From Vibrio stylophorae (GTDB lineage Bacteria; Pseudomonadota; Gammaproteobacteria; Enterobacterales; Vibrionaceae): a DNA stretch of 64,000 bases. The translations under genes were made by a program, and so were the position numbers. The stretch is from assembly GCF_921293875.1 (NCBI RefSeq), contig NZ_CAKLDI010000002.1:496001-560000 (forward strand), written 5' to 3'. Of the stretch, positions 1-9,304 are shown piece by piece (within the stretch, counting starts at the first letter, position 1; every line of letters starts with the position of its first letter). The notes under the pieces were generated by a model, which worked only from the letters and a program-made list of their open reading frames with translations, was not told the origin of the DNA and did not search any database.

Positions 1-507
1 GTTCAACAACATATTGCAGACGCTAAAGCACCTGACACCATCAGTAATAATGCGCTTCGACCGCTTCAACTGTCTCTCCAACGTTTGGACAAGCTGACAA
101 GCATTGCAGAAGTTAATGAAGAAGTGCGTAATTCAGATGAGTTAGTCGAACAAGCTGAGCAGATCATTAATGCTTACATTGACCAACAAGCGAAAGCAGC
201 AGAGCAAGCTAAACGTAAAGAAACTATAACAACAGCTGCTAATGGTAACGGCACACTTGATTTACCACCAAGTGATGCCAATAGCTATGGTTCGACCGCA
301 ACAACAGGCACGCTAGAAGTGGCGGAGCCTTCTGTAGCAAAACCAAAAGCTAAGAAAGTTGTTACTTTTGATACTGGTTTAATCTTCAAAGAACTTGGCG
401 ATAGCAGCTACCTTGAAACAGAAGATGAGCTAGAAGCCTACCTTTCGGCGCTAAAAACGCAGTTATCTGGCTTAATTGCGTCTAATCATAAAGTACGTAT
501 CAAGTAA
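1..507 (+). CDS. brxC: BREX ATPase BrxC, C-terminal end (partial)
   Basis: The frame is open from base 1, so this is the last 168 codons of a gene that starts outside the window. BrxC is the large P-loop ATPase of BREX phage defence; its nucleotide-binding part is not visible here. What is seen is a charged helical segment, a Ser/Thr/Gly-rich linker and a final acidic-then-hydrophobic tail (LETEDELEAYLSAL) of the kind that ends BrxC proteins. The identification leans on position: it ends 62 bp before pglX, the canonical type I order. A TTG at 85 could be mistaken for a start, but the frame continues upstream of it without a stop. Confidence 0.8.
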   Translation, partial: VQQHIADAKAPDTISNNALRPLQLSLQRLDKLTSIAEVNEEVRNSDELVEQAEQIINAYIDQQAKAAEQAKRKETITTAANGNGTLDLPPSDANSYGSTATTGTLEVAEPSVAKPKAKKVVTFDTGLIFKELGDSSYLETEDELEAYLSALKTQLSGLIASNHKVRIK

Positions 508-569
508 CTCAATTACAGTATGTCCACGCTTCTTTGAGCATGGACTGTCAATATAAGAACGAGATTATA

Positions 570-3500
570 ATGAACACCAATAAATTAAAAGCTTACGCTC
601 CTAAAGCCCGTTTGGCTTTTATGGAGGCCGTAACAAAACGTGCTGCATTCCTTGGCTTATACGCAGATCGCATTGCCGAAATGACCATTGATGGCGATAG
701 TGCCGTGATTGAAGGTCGTGTATTTACTCGTCAGCAAGGTCAACAACGTGCCCAACTCGTTAAACGTATCGAAGCGCTAGGCACGAACAACGGTAAGTTC
801 GTATTAAAAGATGGTTTTAACCAATTCATTAACGAAACTGCTTTTACTTGGTTCAACCGTTTAACCGCTATCCGCTACATGGAAGTCAACGAGTATCTCG
901 ATCATGGCTACCGAGTATTGAGCAAAAGCGAAGGGGCAAAATTTGGTGAAGGCTTTGAGATTTTAGGCTCAGCGGCAGACGTAGCCGACGACCTCGGCTT
1001 AAACAAAGAAAGCATCATTGATATGGTGCTCGATGGCAACAAAGAAGAAGAGTTGTACCGTGCTCTTCTTCTTGGTCAGTGCCACCAGCTTAGCGAAGCG
1101 ATGCCTTTCATGTTTGAAGCACTTGATGACGCAACTGAGCTACTACTGCCAGATAACCTGACAAAAACCGATTCAATCTTAAAGGATTTGGTTAACGATA
1201 TTCCAGAAGATAACTGGCAAGAGATTGAAGTTATTGGCTGGCTATACCAGTTCTACATCTCTGAACACAAAGATGCGGTTATTGGTAAAGTGGTTAAGCG
1301 TGAAGACATTCCTGCGGCCACTCAGCTATTTACCCCTAACTGGATTGTTAAGTACCTAGTGCAAAACTCGCTTGGTCGTCAGTGGCTTGCTACCTACCCT
1401 AACTCTGAATTAAAAGAGAAGATGGCGTATTACATCACCCCTGCTGAGCAAAGTGATGATGTTATTGAGCAACTAAAAGCAATTACGCCAACCAGTATTG
1501 ATCCAGAAGCAATCAAAGTGCTTGACCCTGCTTGTGGTTCTGGCCACATCTTGGTGGAAGTGTATGAAGTGCTGCGTGAAATTTACCTAGAGCGCGGCTA
1601 TCGCCAACGTGAAATCCCAGAGCTAATTCTTACCAAAAACATCTATGGCTTGGATATCGATGATCGCGCCGCGCAAATGGCAGCCTTTGCAGTGATGATG
1701 AAAGCGCGTAAGGATGATAAGCGTATTTTCTCTCGTGATATCAAGTTAAATATCCACTCGATTCAATCGACTGAAAACCTGAACATTAACCAACTTTGGG
1801 CTGATTTGGATCTTGATGGTAACCAAAAAGCAGGTTCTATGAGCGACCTGTTTGCAGAGCCACAAATCGACATCAGTGAACTATCCGCAGAGAACGAGGT
1901 TTACCTTGATTTATTGCGCTACCTGAAAGAACAGTTTATTGATGCTAAAAACTTAGGGTCATTGATTGAAATCGACAGTTTCCAACTCAAACTACTACTT
2001 CAATTGCAAGAACAATTGACAAAAAATTCTAAAAGCCACGATGCAACTGCAAAGATAGCAGCAGAAACACTTTTACCTATAACTGAACAATCAATCATAC
2101 TGGCGACAAAATATGATGTTACAGTAGCTAATCCCCCATACATGGGTTTCAGCCATCATGTTACTGAATTAAAAAAGTTTTTGTCCTTAAACTATAAAGG
2201 ATATGAGAAGGATCTATTTTCTGCGTTTACTGTTAAGTGTATTCAAATGACAAAAGCTTTTGGCGAAATAGCTTTAATGACACCAAATGTATGGATGTAT
2301 ATTTCATCACATCAAAATTTAAGAGAGTTTATTATTAATGACAATTTACTAAGGAGTCTTATTGAGCTTCCACTTGGAGGTTTCAAAGGCGCAACGGTTC
2401 AAATATGTGCATTCTCTATTAATAAGTCAGTCTTAAAACAACAAAGCCAGTTTATACGACTGGTCGATATTAAAGGAGGTGATAAAGAATTATCATACTC
2501 AGCGAAAGAAGCTATTTCCAAAAATGATAGATCAGTTATTTTTAATACTAACACTTCAAAATTTTCTTATATAACAGGTACGCCTGTTGCTTACTGGGCT
2601 TCAGACAAGCTTCTCGATGTCTTTAAGAATACAAAACGTGAAATTAGAGATTTTGCCGAATCTGAGGGCAAAAATGTTACAACAGATAATGCAAGGTTTG
2701 TACGATTTTGGTGGGAAGTTAGTAATAATTCAATTGGTAAACATAAAAAGTGGTTCTCATTTTCCAAAGGAGGAGCGTATAGAAAGTGGTATGGTAATGA
2801 TTATGAAGTTGTAGATTGGTCTGAGAAGGCACTTACTCATTATAAAAAATCCCAGGCTGGTCGTCTGATCCGTGAAGAATTCTGGTATTTAAAAGGGATT
2901 ACATGGAGCAAAGTAACTTCTAGCAAGCCTAGCTTTAGGGTTATTGAAGAAGACCAAACCTACCAAGAAGTAGCTATTTTATTTTCAGAAAAAAACGAAA
3001 GTAAATTAATACCTTTACTTGCACTTTTGAATTCAAACATAAGTAGTCAGATATTAAAACTAATTGCACCAACTCTAAATTATCAACAAGACGATGTATG
3101 CAAAATACCTTGGCGCAATGTAACTGATGAAGAAAAATTAGTAGAAAACACTAAAGAGTTACTTAACAACCATAAAAAAGATTTCAACTCATCAGAAGAT
3201 AGCAGAAATTTCTCATCTAACAAATTAATATTAGGCACCAAGGGGCGACTAAGAGAAATCAATTCTAGTCACAACGAGCATATCAAAAATCTCATAATGT
3301 CAACAAAAAGACTAGAAGTTGAGAATAACCTCTTATTAATTGATGCATATGATTTACATGATATCATTGATAGTGACGTTGGATTAGGTGATATAACATT
3401 AAGTTGCAATCCAAATTACGTTTACAAATCAGATAATAAGAAAAAAAATCAGGGACTAATGCAAAGCACTTTGATCCAAAATAGCCTCTCGTATGCTATT

Positions 3501-4250
3501 GGATGTATTATGGGGCGCTACTCCCTAGATCGCGAAGGCTTAGTCTACGCTCACTCAGGCAACGAAGGCTTCAAAGAACTTGTAGCAGAAGGCGCATACA
3601 AAACTTTCCCTGCTGATGACGATGGTATCGTGCCGTTGGCTGACGAAGAATGGTTGTTTGACGATGATGCGACTACCCGCTTCCGTGAATTTGTGAAAAC
3701 GGTTTGGGGTGAAGAGCACTTGAGCGAGAACTTAGACTTTGTGGCTGAGAGCTTATGCCTTTATGCCATTAAGCCGAAGAAAGGTGAAAGCTCGATGGAT
3801 ACCATCCGTCGCTACTTCTCTACTCAGTTCTTTAAAGATCATTTAAAAACGTACAAAAAGCGCCCTATTTACTGGTTATTTAGCTCAGGTAAAGAGAAAG
3901 CGTTTGAGTGTTTGGTTTACTTGCACCGTTATAACGAAAGTACCCTATCGCGTATGCGTACCGAATACGTTACACCGCTTATGGGTAAGCTAGAAAGTCG
4001 CAAGAACATTCTTGAAGATTCAAAAGCAACGGCTACAGGCGCAGAACTTCGTTCGATTGATAAGGAACTGAAAACCATCGACAAGAAACAAGCAGAGCTT
4101 GTTAAGTTCGATGAAGAATTGAAGCACCTAGCTGAAATGAAGATCAGCATCGACCTCGATGATGGCGTTAAGATGAACTATGGCAAGTTCGGCAACCTAC
4201 TTGCAGACGTGAAAGCTATTCACGGTAAAGCACCTGAGAAAATTAAGTAA
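570..4250 (+). CDS. pglX: BREX adenine-specific DNA methyltransferase PglX
   Basis: A 1226-residue N6-adenine methyltransferase that in BREX marks host DNA at a non-palindromic site and takes part in blocking phage replication. The SAM-binding motif DPACGSGH lies near residue 319 and the catalytic NPPYMG near residue 521; a long target-recognition region follows, then a helical C-terminus with a Lys/Glu coiled coil near 1150-1200. The ATG at 570 is chosen over an upstream in-frame TTG at 534 because it gives the usual MNTNKLKAYAPKARLAFMEA beginning. Composition changes inside the gene: roughly 2000-3490 is much more AT-rich than both flanks (hand count about 20% GC in 2521-2580 against about 48% in 3601-3660), which suggests exchange of the specificity segment. 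It follows brxC closely and is followed by a strong terminator. Confidence 0.93.
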   Translation: MNTNKLKAYAPKARLAFMEAVTKRAAFLGLYADRIAEMTIDGDSAVIEGRVFTRQQGQQRAQLVKRIEALGTNNGKFVLKDGFNQFINETAFTWFNRLTAIRYMEVNEYLDHGYRVLSKSEGAKFGEGFEILGSAADVADDLGLNKESIIDMVLDGNKEEELYRALLLGQCHQLSEAMPFMFEALDDATELLLPDNLTKTDSILKDLVNDIPEDNWQEIEVIGWLYQFYISEHKDAVIGKVVKREDIPAATQLFTPNWIVKYLVQNSLGRQWLATYPNSELKEKMAYYITPAEQSDDVIEQLKAITPTSIDPEAIKVLDPACGSGHILVEVYEVLREIYLERGYRQREIPELILTKNIYGLDIDDRAAQMAAFAVMMKARKDDKRIFSRDIKLNIHSIQSTENLNINQLWADLDLDGNQKAGSMSDLFAEPQIDISELSAENEVYLDLLRYLKEQFIDAKNLGSLIEIDSFQLKLLLQLQEQLTKNSKSHDATAKIAAETLLPITEQSIILATKYDVTVANPPYMGFSHHVTELKKFLSLNYKGYEKDLFSAFTVKCIQMTKAFGEIALMTPNVWMYISSHQNLREFIINDNLLRSLIELPLGGFKGATVQICAFSINKSVLKQQSQFIRLVDIKGGDKELSYSAKEAISKNDRSVIFNTNTSKFSYITGTPVAYWASDKLLDVFKNTKREIRDFAESEGKNVTTDNARFVRFWWEVSNNSIGKHKKWFSFSKGGAYRKWYGNDYEVVDWSEKALTHYKKSQAGRLIREEFWYLKGITWSKVTSSKPSFRVIEEDQTYQEVAILFSEKNESKLIPLLALLNSNISSQILKLIAPTLNYQQDDVCKIPWRNVTDEEKLVENTKELLNNHKKDFNSSEDSRNFSSNKLILGTKGRLREINSSHNEHIKNLIMSTKRLEVENNLLLIDAYDLHDIIDSDVGLGDITLSCNPNYVYKSDNKKKNQGLMQSTLIQNSLSYAIGCIMGRYSLDREGLVYAHSGNEGFKELVAEGAYKTFPADDDGIVPLADEEWLFDDDATTRFREFVKTVWGEEHLSENLDFVAESLCLYAIKPKKGESSMDTIRRYFSTQFFKDHLKTYKKRPIYWLFSSGKEKAFECLVYLHRYNESTLSRMRTEYVTPLMGKLESRKNILEDSKATATGAELRSIDKELKTIDKKQAELVKFDEELKHLAEMKISIDLDDGVKMNYGKFGNLLADVKAIHGKAPEKIK

Positions 4251-4259
4251 TTGATTCAT

Positions 4260-4285
4260 GAGCAGCCTTTAGGCTGCTCTTTTTC
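4260..4285 (+). terminator. Intrinsic terminator after pglX
   Basis: GAGCAGCCT and AGGCTGCTC form a 9-base inverted repeat around a 2-base centre (effectively an 8-bp stem with a 4-base loop), followed at once by TTTTTC. It sits 10 bp after the pglX stop and so splits the BREX locus into a brxC-pglX unit and a downstream pglZ-brxL unit. Confidence 0.85.
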
Positions 4286-4332
4286 TACATTAATAACAAA
4301 AATGACAATATCTGAAAATCCAGTTGGTAACC

Positions 4333-6428
4333 ATGAAAGCAACAGAAAACAGATTATTTAAATTCTTACAAAAATCGGCCCAATTTATCATTCCAATTTA
4401 CCAGCGCTAGTATAGCTGGACTCAAGAGCAATGTGAGCAACTATGGAAAGATATCGTCCGTGCGGGTACGACTGACTTAGAAGCCCATTTCATTGGCTCA
4501 GTAGTCTACGTGGAACGCGGCTTATACAGCCATAGCGATGTCCCTCAACTACTCGTTATTGATGGGCAACAGAGACTAACCTCTACAACCCTATTAATTG
4601 CTGCGTTAGTTTCAGAACTAAATGTTCGTAGCGCAGAAAACACATCCGTTATTGAAGGTACGAATGCTAAAAAACTGGCAACGTATTACCTTTGTAATGA
4701 TGCTGAAGAAGGCGACCTTTATTACAAGCTTCTACTGACTAAAGCTGATGACAAAGAGCTAAGGGCCATCATCGATGGTGAAGTCACGCACGACGATGAT
4801 GCAACATCTCGTGTTATTCAAAATTACCAATTCTTCAAAGAAAAGCTAGCCCGCCTTAGTAACGGTCAAGTATCAGAAATTTACCTTGGTCTACAAAAAT
4901 TACTTATCGTCGATATCGCGTTAGATCGCGAGAGAGACAATCCCCAACTTATATTTGAAAGCCTCAACTCCACAGGCTTAGATTTGAGCCAAGCGGATCT
5001 CATCCGTAATTTCGTACTCATGGGCCTTGAGCCAAAACAACAAAACGCCCTTTATGAACGATACTGGTTCCCGATGGAAAGCGACTTTGGAAACGGTGAG
5101 TACAGTTGGCTGTTTAATCAGTTCATGCGTGATTATTTGACGCTGAAAACGAACAAGCCACCAAGAATCAACGATGTTTATGAAGCATTCAAGAAGTATG
5201 TCAGTAGCTCACAGCTTGATATAGAAGATGTCGTAGCCGATGTGCGCAAACATGCCCAGTTCTATATCGCTTTTTCGTTAGAGCAGGAAAAAGAGCAAAA
5301 ATTGCTTGAAGCCTTTCAAGACTTAAATGCGTATAAAGTCGATGTGTCTTATCCTTTGATACTAGAGCTGTATCATGATTACGATAGTCAGATTTTAACC
5401 CTCGATGAGTTCATTGAGTGTGTGCGCCTGATTGAGAGCTATGTGTTCCGACGTTATGTATGCGACATTCCAACTAACTCACTTAACAAAACCTTTGCGA
5501 GTTTCGCTCGCTCCATTCGTAAATCAAGTTATCTGGAAAGCTTTAAGGCTGAACTTATCAGTTTAACTTCTTATCGTCGCTTCCCGTCAGATTCTGAATT
5601 AAATCGCTGCCTACAGCACAAAGATATGTATAACGTTCGCAGCAGAGCCTACTGGCTACGACGCTTAGAAAACCACGATAAGAAAGAGCGCATAAGCGTT
5701 GAAAATTACACGATTGAGCACGTATTACCTCAGAACAAAAATCTGTCGTCTCAGTGGCAACAGGCGTTAGGTGATGATTGGCAATCAATTCAAGAAGAGT
5801 ACGTCCATACTATTGGTAATCTCACATTAACAGGTTACAACTCTGAACTCAGTGATCGATTCTTTACTGAAAGCGAGATATGGAAGGCGGTTTCGCTAGT
5901 AGTCCACTCACTCTAAACCAAAGCTTAAGAAACCATAAAACTTGGAACATAGATTCAATTCAAGCTCGCTCTAAATTACTCGCGGATAAAATGCAGACGG
6001 TATGGCGTTACCCAAGCTTAAGTGCTGAAATTTTAGAGAAATACCAAGCCCAGCCAACAAAGAAAGCGGCTTATACGATTTCAGATCATCCGTATATTTC
6101 AGTTGGGTCTTCAAAAGAACTATTTCAAGTGTTTAGCCAGAAAGTCATGTCGCTCGACGAAAACGTGAAACAAGAATTTTTGAAGCTTTATGTCGCTTTC
6201 AAACTGGACACCAATTTTGTCGATGTTATCCCTCAAGCTTCTGGTCTAAGGCTATCTCTCAACTGTAAGTTCACTGAAATTCATGATCCAAAGAAGCTAT
6301 GCCGCGACGTGACGAGTCTTGGTCGTTGGGGTAATGGTGACGTTGAATACAAAATCACTGAATTATCAGATATCCCCTACGCCATTCAGTTGATCCAGCA
6401 AGTTATTGACATGCAAGTTGAAGGTTAG
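4333..6428 (+). pseudogene. brxU: GmrSD-family (DUF262/DUF1524) type IV restriction gene, BrxU-like, broken
   Basis: In frame from the ATG at 4333 the product starts with a DUF262 N-terminus (IIPIYQR), then meets TAG at 4408-4410 exactly where YQR-x-YSW expects one residue; YSWTQEQ continues in the same frame. A DUF262 body follows, then the DUF1524 HNH-type motif TIEHVLPQ and IGNLTLTGYNSELSD. A second lesion lies at 5869-5874: restoring one A in the A-run (gaaag to gaaaag) gives the expected EKRDMEGGF and joins the last ~180 residues, which otherwise appear as a separate frame at 5880-6428. GmrSD-type enzymes cut modified DNA, and in some BREX loci a BrxU of this family sits between pglX and pglZ, as here. 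With only two lesions and an otherwise conserved sequence, inactivation looks recent. Readthrough of the TAG alone could not rescue it because of the frameshift. A GTG at 4510 could start a truncated product. Confidence 0.88.
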
Positions 6429-6462
6429 TCAATGAGATACACTGGTAGTTCACTTATTCAAT

Positions 6463-6489
6463 GCTGTGGTCGAAATTACTGACCACAGC
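6463..6489 (+). other. Hairpin between the brxU pseudogene and pglZ
   Basis: GCTGTGGTC and GACCACAGC form a perfect 9-bp stem around a 9-base loop. No T-run follows, so it is not a standard intrinsic terminator; it may be a processing or regulatory element, or a binding site for a dimeric protein, ahead of the pglZ-brxL unit. Confidence 0.45.
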
Positions 6490-6491
6490 TT

Positions 6492-6581
6492 ATGAACATC
6501 CACCTGACTATGCGCATTGAAAGTGATAAAATTTGGCAAGATTTATCGCTTAAACAAAGCCCTATCGGGACAACTAAATGA
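6492..6581 (+). CDS. Possible 29-residue leader peptide coupled to pglZ
   Basis: An ATG directly after the hairpin opens a 29-codon frame (starts MNIHLTMRIE, ends PIGTTK) whose TGA overlaps the pglZ ATG as ATGA, the arrangement seen in translational coupling. There is no convincing ribosome binding site in front of it and no known family, so it may be chance. Confidence 0.22.
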   Translation: MNIHLTMRIESDKIWQDLSLKQSPIGTTK

Positions 6582-9295
6582 ACATAGAACAAATATCTCA
6601 GGGCCTCCTAAAGAAATTTGAACAAAGCCGCCTCGTTTTCTGGCAAGACGTTGACAAGGAGTTTACCGACGAACTCCCTACTCTTCAGTTAGACACGCGT
6701 TATGGTCTAGCCACAATCATTGAGATTGATACGCTTTCACACCTAGAAGTAAAACACCGTGTTGAATTGTTAGAGCCAGAACAAGCGTTTTTGCTCTACA
6801 GCCAACAGAAAGCGAATGATCCTATTCGTGATTGGCTATATGACATTCGCCTATATGCGCAAGAATTCTATGCCGACAGTAGTTCGATGATCCTCAACGA
6901 TATTGGCATGAACATGGAATTTCGTCCTGTTATCTCCAAGTTTAAAAGCTTCTTTGCGAACAAGCTGCGCGTTACACGACTTAAGAAATTACTTCCTAAG
7001 TCCGCTACAGAGCGTGAACTTGAGCTAGCGCTTATCGCGGCAAGCCTAAAACTAGAAACGCCAACATTTGCCAACATTCTCCAAGTATTGCTAGCGCAAC
7101 TCGCTAACGATTTTGAGTCAGGATCACTACTCGCTGAGTTAGATAAATACAATTTAACTCCCTCTTTCTGGACGATTGTTTATGAAGAGTTCGGTTATAT
7201 TGTTGAAACTAACAAGGACGAGAAACGTCACCCGTCGTTGCAAGATCTCGCGACCAAGCTTTTGTTCACAGAATGCTTCCAAGCACTGGTCAATAGTGGT
7301 TGTTCATCCAATGACAGTGTGTTGGAGAGTTTTAGCCCTCACCTACTACCGATGCTCACTTCTGAACAAGTTGAGGCAGGTTACAGTATTGACCGTATCG
7401 GTATGAACTCCGCACGCCGTGCTCATGTTGTCAGCTTTATCGTACAGCTTCGTGAAAGCCGTACCTATCAAGATAGCTACAACACCATTGCTGCCCAGAT
7501 TGAAGCGGACTTCGAAATCCGCAATAAGCTGTCTCAAATCACTCAGCCAGAAAAACTGATGTATGTGGAAACATTTGAGTTTGCCGATAAACAGCTAGCT
7601 ATTCTTCTTGCTAAAAACATTAACACCATCGAGCAGCAAGCACTCAACACCATTACCTCACACCGGTTGACCACCCATTGGTGCCACGTAAAACAAGTAT
7701 TTGTCGACACTAAGTACGCTTGTGTGTATCAAGCACTTAAAGCGGCTAAGCAATTTTATTCTCTCAAAGCCAAATTTATTGATGGTTTTGAATTCGACTC
7801 AGCAAGAGCAATGTATCGGGCATACGAGGAACAGTTGTTCCTGTTTGATTCTGCATATCGAGTATTTTGTGAAAACGCTAATCAGGTTTCTCACCACGGA
7901 TCCGATATCTTGAAAAAAACACAACTTGTGGCAGATATCGAAGCGCTTTATGTGGACTGGTATCTACATGACCTCGCTATTGCATGGGGTAAGCATGTCG
8001 ATAATGAAAACCTACTCGATAAGTGGAAGTTTGACGGCATCATTAACCAATATAATTTCTACAACCACGAAGTCGAGCGTATCTTCCAGTCAAAACAAGT
8101 AAAACGTGTTTTTGTCATCATCAGTGACGCTCTTCGTTACGAAGTCGCTCATGACATCCATGAACAAATTAACAAAGAGAAACGTTTTAAATCGACGATT
8201 AAATCACAGTTAGGCGTTGTACCAAGCTATACGCAACTTGGCATGGCATCTTTACTGCCTCATCAAGAATTGACGGCGCACATTAGTAAAGACGTAACCT
8301 TTAAAGCTGACGGCTTGAGTACCCATGGACTTGAAAAACGTAACGCCATTCTTGAGAAGTACCGTGGCATTGCGGTGAAATCATCAGATGTATTGAACTG
8401 GACAAATGAGGAAGGTCGAAAGGCGATTGCAGATACTCGCATCGTGTATATTTACCATGATCAAATTGATGCTATTGGTGATAAAGCAGCAACTGAAAAC
8501 CAAACATTTGAAGCGTGTGCTGATGGCATTAAGCAAATTAAGTTGTTGGTAGAACGTATTATCAACAAGCTCAATGGCAATCGTATTCTGGTCACCGCTG
8601 ATCATGGATTTTTATTTAAATCAAGCGATGTCGTCGACTCCGATAAAACGGCGTTATCCGTTAAGCCTCAAGGCACTGTCGAAGGCAAAAAACGTTACTT
8701 GATTGGGCAACAATTGCCTAGAGATGATTTTTACTGGACAGGAAACATGACGGTTACTGCTAATTTATCGTCAAACAGTGACCAAGCCGAGTTCATGATC
8801 CCTCGAGGCTCCAACCGATTCAACTTTGTTGGCGGTGCGAAGTTCATTCACGGTGGCATAATGCCACAAGAGATTTGTGTACCTGTTCTTCGCATCGAAC
8901 ACCTAAAAACGGCGAAACAAAAAACTACAGCGAAACAGAAAGTGGGTGTTGTGCCCCTAAGTAACCCGATTCGCCTTGTGACGCTGACCGAAAAAATTGA
9001 ATTCCTACAAACTAATGCGGTAGGCAATGATTTCAAAGAGCGTAGCCTAAGCATTTGGATTGAAGATCCTGACGGCAAAATTGTGTCTAACAAAGCCCAA
9101 GTGCTGTTTGATTCAGAGTCCAGTAATTCTGATGACAGAAAACGCAATGCTATTCTTTCTCTCAATGGCACAGGTTTTGAACGCACAACCAGCTACAAAT
9201 TGGTTATGTTGGATACTGAGAATAATGATCGCTTTGCAAGTTATTCCGTCACGATTGACTTAGCGATTCAAGACGACTTCGACGACCTTTTTTAA
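6578..9295 (+). CDS. pglZ: BREX alkaline-phosphatase-superfamily protein PglZ (BrxZ)
   Basis: A 905-residue PglZ, a core component needed for BREX protection. The PglZ domain (alkaline phosphatase superfamily, a metal-dependent hydrolase fold) is in the second half: VFVIISDALRYEV places a metal-ligand Asp at about residue 517, and VTADHGFLF places Asp675-His676. The N-terminal half is helical and lower in recognisable motifs, and the C-terminal ~130 residues form a separate beta-rich tail. The frame is uninterrupted. It starts 149 bp after the broken brxU-like gene and is followed 9 bp later by brxL, so the two are probably one transcript. Since a terminator lies after pglX, this pair probably has its own promoter, as described for some type I BREX loci. 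Confidence 0.93.
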   Translation: MNIEQISQGLLKKFEQSRLVFWQDVDKEFTDELPTLQLDTRYGLATIIEIDTLSHLEVKHRVELLEPEQAFLLYSQQKANDPIRDWLYDIRLYAQEFYADSSSMILNDIGMNMEFRPVISKFKSFFANKLRVTRLKKLLPKSATERELELALIAASLKLETPTFANILQVLLAQLANDFESGSLLAELDKYNLTPSFWTIVYEEFGYIVETNKDEKRHPSLQDLATKLLFTECFQALVNSGCSSNDSVLESFSPHLLPMLTSEQVEAGYSIDRIGMNSARRAHVVSFIVQLRESRTYQDSYNTIAAQIEADFEIRNKLSQITQPEKLMYVETFEFADKQLAILLAKNINTIEQQALNTITSHRLTTHWCHVKQVFVDTKYACVYQALKAAKQFYSLKAKFIDGFEFDSARAMYRAYEEQLFLFDSAYRVFCENANQVSHHGSDILKKTQLVADIEALYVDWYLHDLAIAWGKHVDNENLLDKWKFDGIINQYNFYNHEVERIFQSKQVKRVFVIISDALRYEVAHDIHEQINKEKRFKSTIKSQLGVVPSYTQLGMASLLPHQELTAHISKDVTFKADGLSTHGLEKRNAILEKYRGIAVKSSDVLNWTNEEGRKAIADTRIVYIYHDQIDAIGDKAATENQTFEACADGIKQIKLLVERIINKLNGNRILVTADHGFLFKSSDVVDSDKTALSVKPQGTVEGKKRYLIGQQLPRDDFYWTGNMTVTANLSSNSDQAEFMIPRGSNRFNFVGGAKFIHGGIMPQEICVPVLRIEHLKTAKQKTTAKQKVGVVPLSNPIRLVTLTEKIEFLQTNAVGNDFKERSLSIWIEDPDGKIVSNKAQVLFDSESSNSDDRKRNAILSLNGTGFERTTSYKLVMLDTENNDRFASYSVTIDLAIQDDFDDLF

Positions 9296-9304
9296 CGGAC
9301 ACCA

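Noticed and set aside
2587-2814. A 75-codon frame inside pglX
   Set aside because: It lies fully within the intact pglX frame in the AT-rich block and has no ribosome site of its own.
4408-4410. In-frame TAG read as a recoded codon (for example pyrrolysine)
   Set aside because: A separate frameshift near 5870 also breaks the gene and no recoding genes are visible; plain decay explains both.
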